This document shows positions 7,565-15,540 of a stretch of DNA of 40,208 bases, piece by piece. Every line of letters begins with the position of its first letter. Position 1 is the first letter of the stretch. The notes beneath the pieces were generated by a model. The model was not told the DNA's origin. It did no database searches and was given only the letters and a program-made list of their open reading frames with translations. The stretch comes from Synergistaceae bacterium (GTDB lineage: Bacteria; Synergistota; Synergistia; Synergistales; Aminobacteriaceae): NCBI GenBank assembly GCA_031276855.1, contig JAISMH010000159.1:1-40208 (forward strand), in the 5' to 3' direction. Both the position numbers and the translations under genes were made by a program.

Positions 7565-8647
7565 TTAAAATAAAAGATGCGCGTCCGAGGGGGCGAAGCG
7601 GACTTTCAGAAGATCCCCCATCTGCGCGGACTCGCCGGCAGCGTTCAGAAGATCCAAAAGAAGCGTTTCGCCGTCCGGCGAGTCCACCGCAAGAGCGACG
7701 CGGGTCAGAGGCCCCAGGAAAATCCTGCCCGCGACACGCCCCTCCAAAGCGTTGGGACCGTCGTACTCCGCTTCCGCGGGGACGAGGCGCTCCGGGCGGA
7801 TTGTCAGGATGGCGCGGGCACCCGGGTTCCGCTCCGCCTCGGCAGGCGTCTCCACGGTAAAAAACCGGCCGTTCCACGCGAATTTTCCACCGCCCTCGTA
7901 GACCCCGCGCAGGATGTTGTTGACGCCGATGAAGTCCGCCGCGAACTCCGAGGCGGGCGAACTGTAAAGCTCCGCGGGCGTGCCCACCTGCTCCAACGAA
8001 CCGCCGCGCATCAGCGCCACGCGGTCGGATATGGAAAGGGCCTCCTCCTGGTCGTGCGTCACGTAGATCATGGTGATGCCGCTGTCCCGCTGGATACGTT
8101 TGATCTCGAATCTCAGAGTGTTGCGGACTTTGGCGTCCAGCGCCGACAGGGGCTCGTCGAGAAGCAGGACGCGCGGCTCTATGGCCAGAGCGCGAACCAG
8201 CGCCACCCTCTGCTGCTGCCCCCCCGAAAGCTGGCGCGGGTAGGAGTCCGCCCGGTCCGCCATGTTCACCATCGCGAGCAGCGAGGCGACGGTCTCCTCT
8301 ATTTGGAGCTGCGGCCGTTTCTGGACCTTCATCCCGAAGGCCACGTTCTCGCGGACCGTCATGTTGGGGAAAAGCGCGTAATTTTGAAAAACGATGCCCA
8401 CGCGCCGCCCGCGCACCGGCACTCCCTTCATGGAGACGCCTCCGATGAGGACATCGCCGGCGTCGGGTTCGATGAAACCGGCGATCATGCGCAGCATCGT
8501 CGTTTTCCCGCAGCCGGACGGCCCGACGACGGACAGAAACTCGCCCTCCCTCACCGCCAGCGAAACTCCGCGGACGGCCTGGGTGCTTCCGTACAGCTTG
8601 CCGACCCCGATCAGCTCGACGCCGTTTTTTCCGGACCCCGGATTCAT
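7565..8647 (-). CDS. ABC transporter ATP-binding protein (PotA/FbpC type)
   Basis: Cytoplasmic ATPase that powers the importer. The 360-residue protein has Walker A GPSGCGKTT at residues 42-50, signature LSGGQ at 140-144, Walker B LLLDEP at 161-166 and the switch histidine in YVTHDQEEA. A C-terminal regulatory TOBE-like domain follows (LTIRPERLVPAEAEY region). The start is ATG at 8647: its ATGA overlaps the stop of the upstream SLOG-protein gene, and GGAGGG lies nine bases before it. A longer open frame to 8743 is only an overlap with that gene. Sequence type fits iron, polyamine or phosphonate importers. Confidence 0.93.
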   Translation of the reverse strand: MNPGSGKNGVELIGVGKLYGSTQAVRGVSLAVREGEFLSVVGPSGCGKTTMLRMIAGFIEPDAGDVLIGGVSMKGVPVRGRRVGIVFQNYALFPNMTVRENVAFGMKVQKRPQLQIEETVASLLAMVNMADRADSYPRQLSGGQQQRVALVRALAIEPRVLLLDEPLSALDAKVRNTLRFEIKRIQRDSGITMIYVTHDQEEALSISDRVALMRGGSLEQVGTPAELYSSPASEFAADFIGVNNILRGVYEGGGKFAWNGRFFTVETPAEAERNPGARAILTIRPERLVPAEAEYDGPNALEGRVAGRIFLGPLTRVALAVDSPDGETLLLDLLNAAGESAQMGDLLKVRFAPSDAHLLF

Positions 8648-9135
8648 TCGGGGAGGCCCTCCAAGGCCGCCGTCACGGCGTCGAGCGGCGTCGAAACACG
8701 CACCAGCGCCGCGGGCGCTCCGTTTTCGTCCTCGACGCGCCACGTGAAGAGCCCGACCACGCGCTTGCCCTGCCGCATGGCGAACCCCAGTTCGGAAAGA
8801 GTCCCGTAGGCCCCTCCTATGGAAATGACGGCCTGCCCGGCGGAGACGACGGCGATGTTGCGCACTTCCCCGAGCCCCGTGACCAGGGGAATGGAGACGT
8901 AGGGGTTGGCCTCCGACAGCGCGGACGGCAGGAGCCCGACGGAAATCCCCCCGCCCTCGGAGGCCCCGCGGCAGACGCCCTCCATGACGCCTCCGCGCCC
9001 GCCGCAGACGACGATACAGCTCCTTTCGGCGAGAAGGCGCCCTGTCTCCCGCGCCAGTTCGTAGATCCCGGGCGAAGCCGTCGAGGTGCCGATGACGCTG
9101 ATGATTCGTTTCCTTTTCAGGTTTGTCTCCGCCAT
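8644..9135 (-). CDS. SLOG-superfamily protein (TIGR00725/LOG-like)
   Basis: A 163-residue Rossmann-type protein. Glycine-rich motifs CGGRGGVMEGVCRGA (about residues 45-58) and SIGGAYGTLSELGFA (about 106-120) match the nucleotide-binding loops of SLOG proteins such as LOG phosphoribohydrolases and the TIGR00725 family. The latter loop replaces the PGGxGTxxE signature of LOG enzymes with GGAYGTLSE, so hydrolase activity is possible but not assured. It lies between the first permease and the ATPase genes and overlaps the ATPase start by four bases (ATGA). What a nucleotide-binding SLOG protein does inside an ABC importer operon is unknown to me. Confidence 0.82.
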   Translation of the reverse strand: MAETNLKRKRIISVIGTSTASPGIYELARETGRLLAERSCIVVCGGRGGVMEGVCRGASEGGGISVGLLPSALSEANPYVSIPLVTGLGEVRNIAVVSAGQAVISIGGAYGTLSELGFAMRQGKRVVGLFTWRVEDENGAPAALVRVSTPLDAVTAALEGLPE

Positions 9136-9154
9136 TTTTTTCGCCTCCCGAAAT

Positions 9155-9973
9155 TCAACTTCCCATGACCGCTTCGCCGGAGAAGGAACGGCCCAAAAGC
9201 GACAGCCCCACGAGGGCCAGCAGGCTCGTCAGAACCATGAGAACCGTCGCGGCGCACGCGAAGCCGGTGGAGACGTAAAACGCCTGATAGAGAACGACGG
9301 GGAAGGTCTGGGTCTTCGAGCCCGTGACCATGACGGCGAGCTGGAACTCCCCGAGAGACATCGCGAAGGTCATGAGGGCGCCCGACACGATGCCCGGCAG
9401 CAGGTTGGGGATCAGAACCCGGCGTATCGTCGTCCAGAGGGACGCGCCCAAGGAGAGGGACATTTCTTCGAGCGTGCTCCAGCGGATCATTTCAATGTTG
9501 GCCATGAGGGGTCTCATCATGAAAGGCAGGGTGTAAACGAGGTGCGCGCCCAAGAGGAGCTGCCACGTCCCCACCAGGGAAAAGCCCTTCCAGTTGTACG
9601 CCTGAATCATTCCCAGCCCCATGACGACCGGCGGGATGGCGATGGGGAGCAGAAGGCAGAAGTCGAAGGCCGCGCGTATCCTTCGGCTGTCCAGAACGTG
9701 GACGGCGTAGACCGTGAGAACGGAGACGGCCCCGTTGATCAAAACCGTCAGGCCCGCGACCCACAGACTCATCACCATGGCGCGCGTGTACATCGCCTTT
9801 CGGAAAAGCTGAACGTACCAGTCGAGCGTGAAGCCCGTCGGCAAAAGGGTACTGAACCATTTTTCCCCGAACGACCCGATCAGCATCAAAACAATGGGCG
9901 CCAGGATAAAGGAAAAATACAGGAGAATCAACGAAACCGAAAAAGCGCGCCTCAGCATTTCGAAAGATTCCAT
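9155..9973 (-). CDS. ABC transporter permease (PotC/ThiP-like)
   Basis: Inner-membrane permease of 272 residues with about six hydrophobic segments. The EAA-like loop, LEEMSLSLGASLWTTIRRVLIP, contacts the ATPase. It is the first gene of the minus-strand importer operon and would form a heterodimer with the permease at 5494-6324. A strong extended -10 promoter lies about 50 bp upstream. Operon order here is permease, SLOG protein, ATPase, binding protein, permease, which splits the two permeases to the ends. Confidence 0.9.
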   Translation of the reverse strand: MESFEMLRRAFSVSLILLYFSFILAPIVLMLIGSFGEKWFSTLLPTGFTLDWYVQLFRKAMYTRAMVMSLWVAGLTVLINGAVSVLTVYAVHVLDSRRIRAAFDFCLLLPIAIPPVVMGLGMIQAYNWKGFSLVGTWQLLLGAHLVYTLPFMMRPLMANIEMIRWSTLEEMSLSLGASLWTTIRRVLIPNLLPGIVSGALMTFAMSLGEFQLAVMVTGSKTQTFPVVLYQAFYVSTGFACAATVLMVLTSLLALVGLSLLGRSFSGEAVMGS

Positions 9974-10020
9974 TCCCCTTTGCGGTATATTTTGACCGTT
10001 TTGAATTCTATCCGATTTGC

Positions 10021-10029
10021 ATTATATCA
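10021..10029 (-). promoter_or_regulatory. extended -10 promoter of the ABC importer operon
   Basis: On the minus strand TGATATAAT is a perfect extended -10 (TATAAT at 10021-10026), about 50 bp upstream of the permease start. No good -35 is seen, as is common for extended -10 promoters. Confidence 0.6.
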
Positions 10030-10128
10030 GAACGACGCCTGTTCTTTCCCGGAATATGCCCCGCGGAGGGCAGACGGCCTGACTTCGGAAGCGGACATTT
10101 TCTCGGACGATTGACATTTGCAAGGCCC

Positions 10129-13100
10129 TCAATCTTCTTCGTCGTCGGGCAGAAGGAGGGACTCGCCGCGCAGTTCTCCTTTGCGGCACACGCCCTTCAT
10201 GCCGCACCAGCGGCAGGTCTCCGCGGCGTAGCAGGGCTCGTACCGCCCGGACCTCAGAATGCCCGCCGCGCACCGCATGGCCTCCCGGGCCTCCTTCATC
10301 CGCTCCTCCAGCGAACCGCCTTTGACGCTCTTCCCCGCCCGCCCGGCCTCCGCGTAACAGAGGACGGGCGGCTCGAACGTCCCGGCCGCGCCTCCGTCCC
10401 TGTGCCCCAGAAACCCCACGCCGATAACGCGCGCCGCGGACGAGTGCATCAGGGCGTAAGCGGAAAGCTGAAGGCCGTGAGAGAACGATTCGCGCTCCGG
10501 CGCCAGAAACTCCGCGAGATGACGGCGCAGGGCGAGGCGCGGAAGCCCCTTGTCGTAAGAGGCGCTCTTTCCCCATTTGTAGTCCACGATGACGGCGCCG
10601 TCCTCGAAGACCTCTCCGTTCTCGAAGACCTCCATGCGGTCGCACCGCCCGACGAACGTCACACCGTCCAGTTCGTAAGGCTCCAAGTCCGCCTCCACCC
10701 TCAGGGAGACCCGGCGCGTCCCGGACGCCGCGAGGCTCTCCGAAATCCTCTCCTGAACCCCGGCCAGACGCATGACGTAGAACTCCATGTTTCGCACGTG
10801 GCGCCTCAGCCGGGGGTCCTTCAACAGACGCTCGAACGGAGCGTAGTCCTCCCCGGCGGTCAGCACCCTCTGCCACTCCTCGGCGGCCAGCCGGACGAGG
10901 GAGGTGTCCGGCCGCTCCTCCCTGCGGCGCCAAACTTTTTCCCAGAGCTTGTGCGTCAGAAGCCCCGCCTCCGCCTCGCTGAACAGGGCCGCGGAACGCT
11001 CTTTCAGCCGCGCCGCGCGCTTCAGCCAGTAACGCAGGGGGCAGTCCAGCAGGTCGAACAGGTCGCTGACGGGGAACCGCGGGCGGCCGGCTTCCGACTG
11101 AACGGACTGCGCGGACTGCGCGGCGGGCATGAAACGGCGGGTTCTCCGATCCGGGCCGGCCTCGATTTCGGGAAAAAAGAAAGTTTCGGGAACGAAGAGG
11201 GTTTCGGGAGAAGCGGACTCGCGCGGCGCGCCGCCGGGCGTCAGATCCCCGAGGCCGAAGGTGGGGAACTCGATATGCTCCCACAGCTTCATGTCCGCGA
11301 AAAAAGAGTCCATGAAGGAGACCTTTCCCGCAGGGCGGCCGTCCTCGTCCGTCACGGAGCGGAACGTCACGGTCAGGACGTCCCCCGTCTGGAGCAGGCG
11401 TCTGAAGAGGGCCTCCTTCTGCACCCGTTTGTCGTGGAGAGAGGGAAGGTAGGCGGAAACGGCGCTCATCATCTCCCGCTCCGGCGCGTCCAGAAGGGGC
11501 GAGGAGCGGATGGCCCCGGGCCAGTTCTTCTGCGTCACGTCGGTCATGATCCACACGGGATGGGAAGCCAGAATCGGCGGCGGCCCGGCGTAGAGGGTGA
11601 GCGCGCCGCCCAGCGGCGGAGACGGCCGCACCAGAGTCTCCTCGCACCAGCTCGCCAGAAAACGGACGGCTTCCTTCCCCTTGAGGACGACGCCGCCCGC
11701 GGGCCCGAGGTCCGGCTGGAGCTCCTGAAGCGCGGCCCGCTTGGCGTCGACCTCCGCCACGGACGCGGACAGTTCCCTCAGGGTTCCGTCCAGCTCGGGG
11801 TCGTCCGCCGAAACGTCCGCCAGAGCCGCAAGCCACAGCCCCGGCGCGGTCAGAAAAACATGGAGCGCCTTCAGCAGCCCGGCGGGAGACGCGCCTTTTT
11901 CGAGCGCGCGGCAGAACCGGACCAGGGCCCTGAAAGCCTTCTGAGCTTTCATAAATTCGACCGCTGGGGCTTTCATAAATTCACCCGCCGGGGCCTTCGT
12001 AAATTCGCCCGCCGGGGCCGCCGGAGCCTCCTTCCGGCCGGCGCCGGCGGAGGGAGTGCCGTTCTTTCCGGGCCCGCCGGCCCGAATCGTCAGGTACGTT
12101 TCCCAGCCCTTGACCCCGCGGGGTCCGGCGCGGACGGCGTCGTCGATGGGAAAATCCGACCCCGTCCAGGGCTGGGCCAGCAGAAGCGCGGTTTCGTAGG
12201 GCTCCAGCCCCTGAATCCAGGCCGTCCACAGGGGGCCGAGCGCCGTCCCCAAAAGGCTCTCGGCGACGCTCCGCCCCCGCGCCGGAGAATACGGGATACG
12301 ATAACGCCTCAGCGCGGATTCCAGCGCGGGCAGGCGCTGTTCCGGCGCCGTCATGCCGATGGCCCCGAAACCGGGAAAGGGGAAGGAAGAAGAACGGGGA
12401 ACATTCCGCCCTTCCGGCCCGCCGGAAGACGGAGCCGAATCGGGCGCGTTCCGGGAGGAGAGGGGCCCCCTGTCGGCGTGCCAGAGGGCGAGCTGGCGCG
12501 CGGCCAGTTCCGGCTCCAGGCCGGGCTCCGAGACGGAGAACGACACGACCGTGCCGGGCGAAAGGGGCGGGTCCTCCTCCCACGTGCCGCCGCGGAGCTG
12601 CCATGTCGCGTCCTGAAAGCCCGCCAGTTCCGCCGCGGGCTTGAGGACGGTCACGTCTTCGAGCCCGAGTTCCTCGATTCGCCGCACGAGGGCGAGCTGG
12701 CCTCCGGTGAAGGACATGAAGCCGGCGAACGTGAAGCGCCTTTCCTCGGCCCAGTCCTTCGCGCCGTCTTTGAGCAGTTTCAGCGCCATCAGAGGGATCT
12801 GGGCGCTGTCCATCAACCTGTTCTCTTCGAGGTACGCGATATAGCGCCGGTAGAGTTCCGGCAGAACCTTCGAGGTGGGGCTGCCGTCCCGTTCCGTGAC
12901 GGCGAGCTGATCGGGGGAAACGGCCTCGTTGAGCAGCTCCCGGATGTCGGCGGTCAGAATATCGATGAAGCCGGGCCGGGAGAGGCCCGGCCACGAGTCG
13001 AGAACGCCGTTGGCGCCGGCGGCGCCTTCGTTTTCATCTTTGCCTTCGTTTTCATCTTTGCTTTCGCCGCGGCGTTTCCGGACGGCCCCCTGTTCCGTCA

Positions 13101-13494
13101 GGAACGCGGAGACGATGTGGGACAGCACCAGCCGATGATCCGGCGGGTCGATCTGTCTCAGGCGGCTGATGCCGAAGAAAACGCAGATGTCGCCGTAGAG
13201 GTCCTCCCAGTTCCAGAGAAGTATTTTGTCCGAGTCCGGGTCCGGGCCCGGGCCTTTGCCCGGGCGGGCGGGAGCTGCCGGCCCGAAGTCGCTCAGACCC
13301 GCGCGCTTTCTCCACCAGTCGCGGTCCCGGCGCGACGGCACGATGAAGCACGTCTTTTTCCATTGTAGATTCTCTGAAATACCCTGTATATTCTCTGTAA
13401 TACCCTGTATATTTTCCGCAATACCCTGCCCGCGGATCTGCTCCTTCAGCAGGGCGTCGAGCTCGGAGACTTTGCGGTACGGAACGACGCGCAC
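10129..13494 (-). CDS. AddB/RecB-like PD-(D/E)XK nuclease with predicted 4Fe-4S cluster
   Basis: A 1121-residue DNA-processing protein. The C-terminal third is a RecB-family nuclease: GRCDRMEVFENGE and VIVDYKWGK hold the catalytic D...DxK residues. Cys818 in CPLRYWLK and Cys1094, Cys1097 and Cys1103 in CRWCGMKGVC form the AddB-type iron-sulfur cluster that clamps the nuclease domain. The N-terminal part resembles the inactive helicase-like arm of AddB; I see no Walker A. The start is GTG at 13494 with GGAGGGGG upstream. Three blocks of short in-frame tandem repeats interrupt it. No addA partner is adjacent, which is unusual because addA and addB usually sit together. Confidence 0.85.
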   Translation of the reverse strand: MRVVPYRKVSELDALLKEQIRGQGIAENIQGITENIQGISENLQWKKTCFIVPSRRDRDWWRKRAGLSDFGPAAPARPGKGPGPDPDSDKILLWNWEDLYGDICVFFGISRLRQIDPPDHRLVLSHIVSAFLTEQGAVRKRRGESKDENEGKDENEGAAGANGVLDSWPGLSRPGFIDILTADIRELLNEAVSPDQLAVTERDGSPTSKVLPELYRRYIAYLEENRLMDSAQIPLMALKLLKDGAKDWAEERRFTFAGFMSFTGGQLALVRRIEELGLEDVTVLKPAAELAGFQDATWQLRGGTWEEDPPLSPGTVVSFSVSEPGLEPELAARQLALWHADRGPLSSRNAPDSAPSSGGPEGRNVPRSSSFPFPGFGAIGMTAPEQRLPALESALRRYRIPYSPARGRSVAESLLGTALGPLWTAWIQGLEPYETALLLAQPWTGSDFPIDDAVRAGPRGVKGWETYLTIRAGGPGKNGTPSAGAGRKEAPAAPAGEFTKAPAGEFMKAPAVEFMKAQKAFRALVRFCRALEKGASPAGLLKALHVFLTAPGLWLAALADVSADDPELDGTLRELSASVAEVDAKRAALQELQPDLGPAGGVVLKGKEAVRFLASWCEETLVRPSPPLGGALTLYAGPPPILASHPVWIMTDVTQKNWPGAIRSSPLLDAPEREMMSAVSAYLPSLHDKRVQKEALFRRLLQTGDVLTVTFRSVTDEDGRPAGKVSFMDSFFADMKLWEHIEFPTFGLGDLTPGGAPRESASPETLFVPETFFFPEIEAGPDRRTRRFMPAAQSAQSVQSEAGRPRFPVSDLFDLLDCPLRYWLKRAARLKERSAALFSEAEAGLLTHKLWEKVWRRREERPDTSLVRLAAEEWQRVLTAGEDYAPFERLLKDPRLRRHVRNMEFYVMRLAGVQERISESLAASGTRRVSLRVEADLEPYELDGVTFVGRCDRMEVFENGEVFEDGAVIVDYKWGKSASYDKGLPRLALRRHLAEFLAPERESFSHGLQLSAYALMHSSAARVIGVGFLGHRDGGAAGTFEPPVLCYAEAGRAGKSVKGGSLEERMKEAREAMRCAAGILRSGRYEPCYAAETCRWCGMKGVCRKGELRGESLLLPDDEED
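11947..12018 (-). repeat. 24-base in-frame tandem repeat in the AddB-like gene
   Basis: Three 24-base units (11947-11970, 11971-11994, 11995-12018) encode APAVEFMK, APAGEFMK and APAGEFTK. The units are near-identical and keep the frame, adding 24 residues in a probable surface loop. Confidence 0.9.
13025..13060 (-). repeat. 18-base in-frame tandem repeat in the AddB-like gene
   Basis: Two perfect 18-base units (13025-13042 and 13043-13060) encode KDENEG twice, with a partial third unit at the edge. The acidic insert lies between conserved blocks of the N-terminal region. Confidence 0.88.
13369..13431 (-). repeat. 21-base in-frame tandem repeat near the N-terminus of the AddB-like gene
   Basis: Three 21-base units (13369-13389, 13390-13410, 13411-13431) encode the heptads GIAENIQ, GITENIQ and GISENLQ. 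They are much richer in A and T than the surrounding gene, which suggests local slippage expansion. Confidence 0.88.
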
Positions 13495-13668
13495 GGCGCC
13501 ACCCCCTCCTGATTTTTCGCGTGCTGCGCACGTCCAGACTATAACACGCCGCCGGGAACGCCAGACCGTCGGGAATGATGTTCCTCCACTGTCATGTCAC
13601 ATATAGTGTTATGATCACCCCAGGCGATTGAAGACTGCCCTTGGCGGAAACAATTTGGAGGGGTGGAC

Positions 13669-15150
13669 ATGCAGGCCAGAAAAACAGCTTTCTATCACAG
13701 CAACGCCGCGCAAATCATAGGTGACATCCAGGATCCATTGAACATCTTGTTGGATGCCGTTTTGGAAAGTTCTTACGACGGCATTTACATAACCGACGGC
13801 AATGCGAATACCATTAGGATCAACACGTCTTACGAAATCATCTCCGGCCTCAAACGATCTGACGTGATCGGCAAGAACATGCGCGACCTGGTTGCCAGCG
13901 GTCTTATCTCCAACTCCGGGACCTTGCTCGTGCTGGAAAAACGGCACCCCATCACCCTCGAACAAAAATTCAAAACGGGGAAACAAGCCGTTATCACCAG
14001 CACTCCCACTTTCGACGACCAGAACAACATCGTCATGGTCGTGACCAACGTCCGGGACATCACGGAGATGTGGGAATTGCGCAACCAATTGAACAAAGAA
14101 GAAGAACTGACGAAACGCCAGCTTTCGGAGTTGGAGATCATACGCAAACAGATTCTGGGCGTCGGCAAGATGATTGCCGTGGATCAAGCGATGCTCCAGA
14201 CCATGCTGGTGGTCAACAAGGTCGCGCCTATGGACACCACCGTGCTCCTGTTGGGCGAAACCGGCGTGGGCAAGGAAATCATCGCCTCCTACATCCATCA
14301 GAACAGTCTGCGCAAGAACCGTCCAATCATCAAAGTGAACTGCGGGGCGATCCCCACGCAGCTTGTGGAAAGCGAGCTGTTCGGCTATGAGGACGGCTCC
14401 TTCACCGGCGCCAAAAAAGACGGCAAGATGGGGTTGCTGGAGATCGCCAACGAGGGAACCGTGCTCTTGGACGAGATCGGCGACCTGCCCCTCGACGTCC
14501 AGGTCAAACTGCTGCGGTTGTTGCAGGAGAAGGAAATCCAACGGATCGGATCCACGGTTTCGCGGAAGGTGGACGTGCGCATCATCGGGGCCACCAACCG
14601 GGATCTGCAAAAAATGGTAGAGAGCAAGGAGTTTCGCAAAGATCTGTATTATCGCCTGAACGTGGTCCCCATCACCGTGCCGCCGCTGCGGAAGCGTCCC
14701 GGCGATATCCTGCCGCTGGCGGAGGCTTTTTTGGCGGAGTTGAACCTCCATTACCATTTTCAAAAAAAATTTACCCTGTCGGCTGTTTACGAACTTCAGT
14801 CCTACGAGTGGCCCGGGAATGTCCGCGAGCTTCGCAACGTCATCGAGAGGGCCGTCATTTTAAGCTCGGAAGAGACCATACAGCCGTGCGATCTGGGGAT
14901 TTTCAAGCCAAAACCCGCAGAAACCGTAGAAGCCGCGGCGTTGTCGCTTTCGGATCAAACGATCGATTTGAAACAAATACTGATGAACATAGAACGCGAT
15001 TATATCGACACGGCCTACCGCGTGCACCGCAACGTCCGAAAGGCCGCCGGAAGCCTCTCCATGGATGCGGCCACATACGTCAGGAAAAGGAAAAAATACG
15101 GTGTCCCGGGAGCTTTTCGTGACAATATCGTGAACAACTTCAACGAGTGA
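13669..15150 (+). CDS. sigma-54-dependent transcriptional activator (PAS-AAA+-HTH)
   Basis: Enhancer-binding activator of 493 residues that would remodel sigma-54 RNA polymerase. An N-terminal PAS-like sensor spans about residues 25-130 (LLDAVLESSYDGIYITDGNAN). The AAA+ domain has Walker A GETGVGKE at residues 196-203, the sigma-54 contact loop GSFTGA at 243-248 (a variant of GAFTGA that keeps the threonine), Walker B VLLDEIGDL, and the arginine-finger region FRKDLYYRLNVVPI. A C-terminal helix-turn-helix follows (VRKAAGSLSMDAATYVRKRKKY). The start is ATG at 13669, eight bases after GGAG. Its base composition is less GC-rich than its flanks, hinting at separate origin. It stands alone; no sigma-54 promoter was found near by, so its target is unknown. 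Confidence 0.92.
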   Translation: MQARKTAFYHSNAAQIIGDIQDPLNILLDAVLESSYDGIYITDGNANTIRINTSYEIISGLKRSDVIGKNMRDLVASGLISNSGTLLVLEKRHPITLEQKFKTGKQAVITSTPTFDDQNNIVMVVTNVRDITEMWELRNQLNKEEELTKRQLSELEIIRKQILGVGKMIAVDQAMLQTMLVVNKVAPMDTTVLLLGETGVGKEIIASYIHQNSLRKNRPIIKVNCGAIPTQLVESELFGYEDGSFTGAKKDGKMGLLEIANEGTVLLDEIGDLPLDVQVKLLRLLQEKEIQRIGSTVSRKVDVRIIGATNRDLQKMVESKEFRKDLYYRLNVVPITVPPLRKRPGDILPLAEAFLAELNLHYHFQKKFTLSAVYELQSYEWPGNVRELRNVIERAVILSSEETIQPCDLGIFKPKPAETVEAAALSLSDQTIDLKQILMNIERDYIDTAYRVHRNVRKAAGSLSMDAATYVRKRKKYGVPGAFRDNIVNNFNE

Positions 15151-15314
15151 CAAAACTTCCGTCCCATCATGAGCATACAAGGGAATATTTTATATCCGAC
15201 GGCAAAGAACGAGATGTCGGTTCATCAGTTTACGAACCTGTTTCAGGGACAAGTGGGTGCTTTTCGCGACAACCTACGCCAATCTCAACCACCAACCAGT
15301 TATTCGACTTCACA
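15151..15314. other. intergenic sequence, nothing recognised
   Basis: Sequence between the sigma-54 activator and the Rpn-like fragment. Short open frames exist, but none shows a ribosome binding site or a recognisable motif. Base composition is lower in GC than flanking genes, as for decayed DNA. Confidence 0.4.
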
Positions 15315-15317
15315 TTA

Positions 15318-15500
15318 TAAACGAATTGAGAGAACGTCAAGACATGCCGCAGCTGTCTGTCACTCGTCCGTGATAATGCTTGAACGGATACTCGACTTCC
15401 TTCGGCAGTTTGCGGACTTCAAAATAGTACATCACCATTCTGTCCGATAAAATTTCGCGGCGCTTCATGAAGCATCACGGTAATTTGGGGTATCAGAAAA
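15318..15500 (-). pseudogene. fragment of an Rpn-family (PD-(D/E)XK transposase-like) nuclease gene
   Basis: On the minus strand one frame reads REILSDRMVMYYFEVRKLPK and then stops after CGMS; an upstream frame gives DTPNYRDAS, which would join it across a frameshift. This resembles the segment of Rpn/PD-(D/E)XK transposase-family proteins in which an LTD...LEIHFLELPKL-type strand follows the nuclease core. Only about 50 codons are left, without a start or a complete domain, so it is a relic at most. The match is from memory of the family pattern and is tentative. Confidence 0.38.
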
Positions 15501-15503
15501 TCG

Positions 15504-15532
15504 TTGGCTTTCCCGCGGCTTTGTCGTAATAT
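15504..15532 (+). promoter_or_regulatory. promoter reading into the crRNA-like unit and towards nrdJ
   Basis: TTGGCT (15504-15509) and TAATAT (15527-15532) are separated by exactly 17 bp. The predicted start is at about 15540, one base before the first CRISPR-like repeat segment. No better promoter is visible for nrdJ. Confidence 0.55.
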
Positions 15533-15540
15533 GTTTATCA

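Noticed and set aside
10111-13368. Plus-strand open frame of over 1000 codons
   Set aside because: It is the complement of the AddB-like nuclease gene; high-GC coding DNA often leaves the opposite strand open. No motif and no ribosome binding site.
13597-13612. NrdR-box-like ACATATAGTGT upstream of the sigma-54 activator
   Set aside because: Only part of the 16-base palindrome is present, no second box is seen, and the adjacent gene is not a reductase.
13641-13662. Sigma-54 -24/-12 promoter before the activator (TTGGC...TTTGG)
   Set aside because: The GG is present but no GC lies at the required ten-base spacing.
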